Source: Haloterrigena salina JCM 13891
GTDB taxonomy: Archaea; Halobacteriota; Halobacteria; Halobacteriales; Natrialbaceae
Direction: 5' to 3'
Assembly: GCF_000337495.1 (NCBI RefSeq)
Contig: NZ_AOIS01000018.1
Coordinates: 60,001-124,000, forward strand
Length of the DNA stretch: 64,000 nucleotides
A program made the position numbers and the translations under genes. Shown in pieces: positions 59,237 through 64,000 of the stretch (positions are counted from its first letter, which is position 1; every line of letters starts with the position of its first letter). Below the pieces are notes generated by a model, which was not told the origin of the DNA, did not search any database, and worked only from the letters and a program-made list of their open reading frames with translations.

Positions 59237-59794
59237 TTAGGACTGGCCGCCCGGGAACCGGTGGTACTCCATCCCCTGGTGTTTCATCTCGTTGTGTTTC
59301 TCCTCGAGGAAGGAGTACACCGCGCCGTGGGGCGCGCCGTCGAGGAGCATCTCGGCGGCGCTGCGGACGGCGTCGACCTGTTCAGGCGTCCCGATGATGC
59401 CGAGCGTCGAGCCGTAGATGACGACGTCGGCGCCGGTGAGCTCCTCCATGAGTTCGCGGGTCCGACCGCCTTCACCGATGAGTCGGCCCTTCTTGCGTTT
59501 CATGTCGTTCTTGTTGCGAGCGGCGGCGTCGATGTCGACGACGTCGAACAGCATCATGTCGTCCTCGAGCAGGCGCAGCGCCGCGTCGGGCGCGAAGCCG
59601 CGGCCGACGGCGCGGACGATCTCGGGGCCCTTGAGCCCGCGGACGGGATCGCCGACGGTCTCGACGGCGACGGAGCCGTTCTCCGAATCGATGTCGAGTC
59701 GCACCTCCGCTTCCGCTTCGATCTCGCGCATCGTCTCGCCGCCCTCGCCGATGAGGACGCCGATGCGGTCCTGCGGAATCTTCACGTGTTGCAT
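59237..59794 (-). CDS. KH-domain RNA-binding protein (Krr1/Pno1-like)
   Basis: A 185-aa protein with two KH domains: GVLIGEGGETMREIEAEAEV (first GxxG) and GRLIGEGGRTRELMEELTGA (second). Between them is PEIVRAVGRGFAPDAALRLL, the conserved Krr1/Pno1 link. The archaeal homologue acts in 16S rRNA maturation or ribosome assembly. The ATG at 59794 gives MQHVKIPQDRIGVLIG. It is monocistronic and divergent from the PAC2 gene. Confidence 0.92.
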   Translation of the reverse strand: MQHVKIPQDRIGVLIGEGGETMREIEAEAEVRLDIDSENGSVAVETVGDPVRGLKGPEIVRAVGRGFAPDAALRLLEDDMMLFDVVDIDAAARNKNDMKRKKGRLIGEGGRTRELMEELTGADVVIYGSTLGIIGTPEQVDAVRSAAEMLLDGAPHGAVYSFLEEKHNEMKHQGMEYHRFPGGQS

Positions 59795-60001
59795 ACTGCC
59801 CGATACTGGCTGGGTGAGGTTAAGACCTTGGTCCGAGCGTTCAGGGTCTGCGGGGAGCGGTCCCACGACGCTCGGGGCGCCCCCTCGCGGCGGCCGCGGC
59901 GGGGGAGGGGTGTCCGTTCTCGAGGGCCGCGGTCGAGTCCCGCTACCGGCGCCGGAAAATGGAGGTGCGACGTTGAAGCGTCGCCCCCGCGTAGGGCTCT
60001 C

Positions 60002-60760
60002 ATGGCTTCCGATCCAGCGTACGAGGTCGTCGTCGAGAGCGACGAGGCGCTCGAGGGTCCCCTGCTCGTCGGCCTCTCGAACGCGGGGCTGGCGGGACTC
60101 ACGGCCGTCGATTACCTCGTCTCACACCTCGAGTTCGAGCAGGTCGGTCACGTCCGGGCCCGCGGACTGCCCGATATCACGCCGGTCGAGGACGGCGTCC
60201 CGCGACACCCGATGCGCGTGTACGCCGCCCCGCAGGCCGGCTACTGCGCGGTGCTCAGCGAACTGTTCGTCCCGGTGTGGGCGGCCGACGCGTTCGCCGA
60301 CGGGCTGTTGGAGTGGCTCGATACTACCGAGATCGACGAGCTGGCCGTCTTGCACGGGATTCCGTACCCGCACGGTCCGGACGAGCACGATGTCTGCTAC
60401 GTCGCCACTCCGGCGTACGGGGATCGCCGACTCGACGGTGCGGACGTGTCGCCGGCCAGCGGCGGCGTGCTCGACGGCGTCGCCGGCGAACTGACGGCCC
60501 GCAGTCTCGACGGGGACGCCCCGCCGCTCGGCGCGTACGTCACCCCGACGCACCCGCCCGGTCCGGACCTCGAGGCGGCGCTGCGGTATCTGGACCTCCT
60601 GCGGACGGTCTACGACCTCGAGATCGACGACGATCAGCTCCGCGAACGCGCCGCGGAGCTGCAGCGACACTACGCCGAACTCGCGGATCGCATGGCGACG
60701 CTGGAGGCCCAAGAGGGTCCCGGGAGCCGGAACTTCCCGGAGGATCGAATGTTCATGTGA
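60002..60760 (+). CDS. PAC2 family protein (proteasome assembly chaperone-like)
   Basis: A 252-aa protein starting MASDPAYEVVVESDEALEGP. The PAC2 core has LLVGLSNAGLAGLTAVDYLV, HLEFEQVGHVRARGLPDITP and AVLHGIPYPHGPDEHDVCYV. The last part is an amphipathic helix (LQRHYAELADRMATLEAQEG). PAC2 proteins assist 20S proteasome assembly in eukaryotes; the archaeal PbaA/PAC2 group is related. The start follows a GC-rich leader at 60002. Confidence 0.85.
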   Translation: MASDPAYEVVVESDEALEGPLLVGLSNAGLAGLTAVDYLVSHLEFEQVGHVRARGLPDITPVEDGVPRHPMRVYAAPQAGYCAVLSELFVPVWAADAFADGLLEWLDTTEIDELAVLHGIPYPHGPDEHDVCYVATPAYGDRRLDGADVSPASGGVLDGVAGELTARSLDGDAPPLGAYVTPTHPPGPDLEAALRYLDLLRTVYDLEIDDDQLRERAAELQRHYAELADRMATLEAQEGPGSRNFPEDRMFM

Positions 60761-60842
60761 GTCGTACTCGAGCCGTGACGAACGTTCGGAAGGGGTCGCG
60801 GTTCCGACGAGCGTCGCGTTCGATCCGCGACCGGACGCCTCC

Positions 60843-61208
60843 TCACTTCGGAATATCGCGGTCGGTGCAGAGATCGAGAAGCGCGCTGACGATGGCGGGC
60901 GGATCGCGATAGACGACGATCGAAGACTGTCGGTCGTACTCGACGAGGTTCACCTCGCGTAATTTCGGCAAGTGCGTGTGAAACAGTTCGGTCTCGATTC
61001 GATCGACCAGGTTCTCGGAGTCGATCTCGGCCTGATACGCGCGCTCCCAGGCCGCGAGCTGTCGGGCGATGGCTCCGAGCGATGCACACCGCTCCTCTCG
61101 TAGATGGTGGAGCACGCACCGCCGCCGGTAGTTCGCGAAGACGGCGAAGAAATCGTCGAGGCTCGGCCCCGTTCCGGATCCGTCGACGGGTGGTAGATCG
61201 TCACACAT
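60843..61208 (-). CDS. DUF7344-like winged-helix protein, second copy
   Basis: A 121-aa protein: SLDDFFAVFANYRRRCVLHH, ASLGAIARQLAAWERAYQAE, ELFHTHLPKLREVNLVEYDR and IVVYRDPPAIVSALLDLCTD. It is the same haloarchaeal regulator type as the protein at 38139-38498 (residues RRR..L..L then H.HLPKL....V.YD). A DNA-binding role is inferred. It starts at 61208 and converges with the PAC2 gene. Confidence 0.8.
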   Translation of the reverse strand: MCDDLPPVDGSGTGPSLDDFFAVFANYRRRCVLHHLREERCASLGAIARQLAAWERAYQAEIDSENLVDRIETELFHTHLPKLREVNLVEYDRQSSIVVYRDPPAIVSALLDLCTDRDIPK

Positions 61209-61413
61209 TGCTAGTCCTTATTACCGGCATAGCCGAAAGAGAACAGAGGTCGATAATACTTTTTCGGCCAGCTACGGTAGTTCGAGGTCGTAATCATCTA
61301 ATTCAGCAATTTCTACTGGCTAATTATATGTTATTGGATTAATAAGGTTTCGGCCCCGTTTTCGAGTCGAACCGAATCGAGCGGTCCCGATGACGAGCGC
61401 GCGGCGGCCCGAG

Positions 61414-61914
61414 TCACTCGTCGACCGACCGGAACCGGACCGACTCCGAACGGGTGTCGACGATCGCGACCGTGCGGTCCTCGTCTGCCGCCAGCACGTG
61501 CGCGCCGGGGTTGAGAACCGTCGTTCGGCCCTCCTCGGACAGTTCGCGCTCGTGGTGGTGGCCGTAACAGACGAAATCGAACGTCTCGCCGGCCGCGATC
61601 GCCTCGACCTCTTCGAGACTCTCCCCGTGGAGGACGGCAACGGAGAGCCCGTCGAACTCGAGGCTGGCGAACCGGCCGTGGAGTTCGCTCTCGCCGCCCA
61701 GCGCGTCGAACGCGGCCTGCAGGTTGGCGACGTCGCCGTCGTTGTTCCCCAGGACGCCGTGGAGTTCGAACGCCTCGAAGTAGTCGACCATCAGCGGCGC
61801 GACGAAGTCGCCGCAGTGAATCACGATCTCGACGCCTTCCTCGGCGAAGATTTCGGTCGCTCGCTCGATGGCTTCGACGTTGTCGTGGGTATCTGCAACG
61901 ATCCCGATGTTCAT
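61414..61914 (-). CDS. YfcE-type metallophosphoesterase
   Basis: A 166-aa calcineurin-like phosphodiesterase. The dinuclear metal motifs are GIVADTHDNVEAI, VIHCGDFVAP, GVLGNNDGDV, VAVLHGE and CYGHHHERELSE. MJ0936/YfcE-type enzymes hydrolyse phosphodiesters such as bis-p-nitrophenyl phosphate and perhaps nucleotides; the natural substrate is unknown. All metal ligands are intact. Confidence 0.93.
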   Translation of the reverse strand: MNIGIVADTHDNVEAIERATEIFAEEGVEIVIHCGDFVAPLMVDYFEAFELHGVLGNNDGDVANLQAAFDALGGESELHGRFASLEFDGLSVAVLHGESLEEVEAIAAGETFDFVCYGHHHERELSEEGRTTVLNPGAHVLAADEDRTVAIVDTRSESVRFRSVDE

Positions 61915-62043
61915 ACGGGAGTACGCGTGGGCGAGTCACTAATTCGTTGAGGAGTCGTCACTCGTAGCCGCCTGTCTTCTCCACGGCGTCGATCGTACGG
62001 CGATTGTTAGGATTAATATGTTCTGTCTCTGTCACCATCTGGT

Positions 62044-63693
62044 ATGGTGATGGTCCCTGGTCGGTTGGGCCGCAGCGTCCGAATTGCCCGTATCGAAGTG
62101 CTGTGTGCGCGCCGGAAACGCGGCCGCTCGCGAGGGCTGCATCTCGTTCTCGGTATCGCACTGATCGCGCTCTCGATCGGTTGTGGCGTCGGTGCGTACG
62201 CTTTCGGAGCGGCGATGTACCGGGACCTACTCGCACTCGACCTCGAGTCTATGCGGATGGGAGCGACCGTGGGGTTTCTCACCGCGATCGTCGTCTTCGC
62301 GCAGGCGACGTCGCGACGACTCGAGCGCGCCGAAACCGACCTGTTGCTCACGACGGTCACCACCCGCGAGTTCGTGGTCGGGATCGGCCTCGCCGTCTAT
62401 AGCCGAGTTGCGCTGCCGTGGCTGGCCCCCGTCTGTAGCGGGGCCGTCGGGTTCGCCATCGGCGTTCGATCACCGGCGACTGCCGCGGCTATCGTCGTCG
62501 CGGTCAGTGGTTTCCTCGCACTCGCGGCGGTGGTCAGTGCGGTGGGCGTGTTCGCTTGGGGCCTCGTTCCCGCTCGTGTCACGGTCCTCGTTCGGCAACG
62601 ATCCGTCCTGCGGTACGTGCTGATCGGCGTCGGGGGGCTCATCGCGAGCGTCGTCGCCGGCGGTGGACTGCCCCCGTTCGATCGGGTGGCGGAGATCGCT
62701 CGCCGAGCGCCGATTGCGTGGCTCGTCGATCTGGGGCTGATCGCCGTCCCGGAAATCGACACCGTCTCACGTCGCGGCCTCGGTGCACTGGTGGTACTCG
62801 CCGTCGGCATTCCGGGTGGCGTAATCGCTGCAGTCGCGATCGCCGATCGAGTCCTCGGCGAGGAAGCGGACGCTGCCGAACTGACGGCCGGATCGCGATC
62901 GCTCGTCGGTGACGGCCTCTCGAGGCGGCTGTTCGGACGCTATGTCTCGCGCCCCGCCCTGACCGTCGCCCGGAAGCGGTGGGTCCAGGAGTGGCGGGTG
63001 TCGGTGGCGTTCTTCGGAATGATCTGCTTCCCGTTGTTCGGTCTGACCGGAATCACTCTCTACACGAGCACGGTGAGGGACGTCCCGCCGCTCGCGCTGG
63101 TATCTATCGGGTTCGTCTGTGCGACCGGCGTCGGACAGGGTTTCGGAAGCGAAGTGCTCGGCGCCGAGTACCCCGTGTTACCGATGACGCTCACGTCGGC
63201 TTCCGGCCGGGAGTTCGTCCGCGGGACCGTCCTCGCCGCCGTCGCCGTCGGTGCCCCGCCGACCGCGCTACTCACGCTGGGCGCCGGACTGGTCGGTTCG
63301 GTCGGCGTCCTCGAGGCCGTACTGATCACCGTCGCGAGCGTCGCGTGGTGTTGCTGTAGCGCCGCCGTCGCGACGGCGCTCGGGATGGACGTCCGGTATC
63401 GGGATATCTACCCGATGCCGTATCCGTTCACCAGCGCGATGATCTACGGAGAGATCGGTCGCGCGTCGTTCATTCGACTCGGGCTGATCGGGGTTGCGCT
63501 CGCCGCCGTCTGTCTACCGGCAGTTGTCGCGTCCGTCCCGGCGGTCACCGAGGCGGCGACGGCGGTACTCGGCGTTCCGGCACCGCTCGTTCGAAGCGCC
63601 GCCGTCCTCCTGACGATCGGTATCGCGCTGGCCGTCTCGAGGGCGGCCATCGACCGCGCCGTGGAGTCGTACGCGGAGTACACGCTTCGATGA
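62044..63693 (+). CDS. Polytopic membrane protein, ABC-2-permease-like
   Basis: A 549-aa protein with about twelve TM segments in clusters, an N-terminal basic stretch (MVMVPGRLGRSVRIARIEVL) and a long central loop of about 60 residues. The layout (VLCARRKRGRSRGLHLVLGI and later KRWVQEWRVSVAFFGMICFP) resembles permeases of ABC-2 type exporters, but no ATPase gene is adjacent. The ATG at 62044 or 62050. A TATA-like TTAATATG (about 62013-62020) lies about 25 nt upstream. The function is uncertain. Confidence 0.65.
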   Translation: MVMVPGRLGRSVRIARIEVLCARRKRGRSRGLHLVLGIALIALSIGCGVGAYAFGAAMYRDLLALDLESMRMGATVGFLTAIVVFAQATSRRLERAETDLLLTTVTTREFVVGIGLAVYSRVALPWLAPVCSGAVGFAIGVRSPATAAAIVVAVSGFLALAAVVSAVGVFAWGLVPARVTVLVRQRSVLRYVLIGVGGLIASVVAGGGLPPFDRVAEIARRAPIAWLVDLGLIAVPEIDTVSRRGLGALVVLAVGIPGGVIAAVAIADRVLGEEADAAELTAGSRSLVGDGLSRRLFGRYVSRPALTVARKRWVQEWRVSVAFFGMICFPLFGLTGITLYTSTVRDVPPLALVSIGFVCATGVGQGFGSEVLGAEYPVLPMTLTSASGREFVRGTVLAAVAVGAPPTALLTLGAGLVGSVGVLEAVLITVASVAWCCCSAAVATALGMDVRYRDIYPMPYPFTSAMIYGEIGRASFIRLGLIGVALAAVCLPAVVASVPAVTEAATAVLGVPAPLVRSAAVLLTIGIALAVSRAAIDRAVESYAEYTLR

Positions 63694-63715
63694 TCGTGAG
63701 GACTCGAGAGCGGGC

Positions 63716-64000
63716 TTACCCCTCGAGCCCCGTCGGTACGCCGGCCCGCTCGAGCGCCCGTCGCCGCTCTCCCGCGGTCAGCCGGTAGGGCTCCAATTCA
63801 GACTCGAGCGATCCCAGTTCCGCCCGGCGGCGCTGGTGGTCGGCGAGGAACTCCGTAATCCGCTCGATCGCGAGGTCCTTCAACTCCCCGCTGAGCAGGT
63901 CGCCCGACCGATAGTCGGCGGCGATGCGCTTGAGTCGTTCGTCGTCCGATTCGAAGAAGAACCGCAGGTACTGGAAGGGAACGTCGACGGTCGGGTCGCC
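63716..64000 (-). CDS. trpS: Tryptophanyl-tRNA synthetase, 3' part (continues beyond window)
   Basis: The frame is open from the window end to the TAA at 63716-63718, 94 residues. The visible end reads VPFQYLRFFFESDDERLKRI, AADYRSGDLLSGELKDLAIE and ITEFLADHQRRRAELGSLES, the conserved C-terminal anticodon-side helices of archaeal TrpRS. The HIGH and KMSKS motifs lie outside the window. Confidence 0.88.
   Translation of the reverse strand, partial: GDPTVDVPFQYLRFFFESDDERLKRIAADYRSGDLLSGELKDLAIERITEFLADHQRRRAELGSLESELEPYRLTAGERRRALERAGVPTGLEG

Noticed and set aside
1..64000. CRISPR array, rRNA operon or integrase/attachment site
   Set aside because: No spaced direct repeats, no rRNA-like sequence and no integrase motif were found.

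Overview
The window is chromosomal DNA of a halophilic archaeon (class Halobacteria), most likely of the Natrialba/Haloterrigena/Natrinema group. The evidence is high GC with GAC/GAG/CTCGAG-rich coding DNA, strongly acidic proteins, archaeal TATA boxes about 25-30 nt before near-leaderless starts, an archaeal DP2 polymerase with an intein, a thermosome, Bat-type and DUF7344-type regulators, Tat-dependent lipoproteins and a transducer-opsin gene pair. I see no rRNA, tRNA, CRISPR array or intact insertion sequence.

Layout. 1-5113: an accessory locus that looks like a polymorphic toxin system. The C-terminal part of a large surface protein (Ca-binding repeats, Ig-like region, pre-toxin region, toxin tip) is followed by an immunity-like gene, a decayed toxin tip with a second immunity-like gene, and a frameshifted orphan toxin module with a third. 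5302-7746: a metal exporter-like membrane protein behind a palindromic operator, a GNAT acetyltransferase and a 52-aa protein. 7965-14187: a complete dipeptide/oligopeptide ABC transporter (dppABCDF) on the minus strand. 14469-20115: a PPC-domain protein 1 nt upstream of polC (DP2), which carries a 494-aa intein in its active-site motif; a structured non-coding patch follows. 20393-26846: a polysaccharide-deacetylase lipoprotein, an alpha/beta hydrolase, two tandem zinc-ribbon proteins, panE, a rubrerythrin-like mini-protein, a NifU-domain protein and small haloarchaeal proteins. 26869-28559: a two-gene unit behind two DtxR/Idr-like operators.

28997-40992: housekeeping genes: PHP and DHH phosphoesterases, the hemC-cobA-hemD operon, a truncated haemoglobin with a NarO-type CGAA-N4-TTCG site at its promoter, pheA, an M50 protease with CBS domains, a Bat-like regulator, a small HTH protein, a CBS protein, peroxiredoxin, Hsp20 and a GIDE-like membrane protein. 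41150-48292: bacterial-type leuS, then a methyl-accepting transducer overlapping by 4 nt an opsin homologue whose retinal-binding lysine is replaced by arginine, then a YqjF-like protein. 48459-64000: sugar porter, archaeal alanine dehydrogenase, a coupled pair of unknown genes, methyltransferase, thermosome, histidine kinase divergent from a FIST-domain protein, KH-domain protein, PAC2-family protein, a second DUF7344-like regulator, a YfcE-type phosphodiesterase, a polytopic membrane protein and the 3' end of trpS.

The two most unusual items are the lysine-less opsin fused by overlap to a chemotaxis transducer (46558-47337) and the three-module toxin/immunity locus (1-5113), which preserves one active-looking tip and two displaced, decaying ones. 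The regulatory sites at 6575, 28675 and 34750 tie metal and redox/nitrogen-oxide control to their genes. Homology assignments come from reading motifs by eye; no database search was run.
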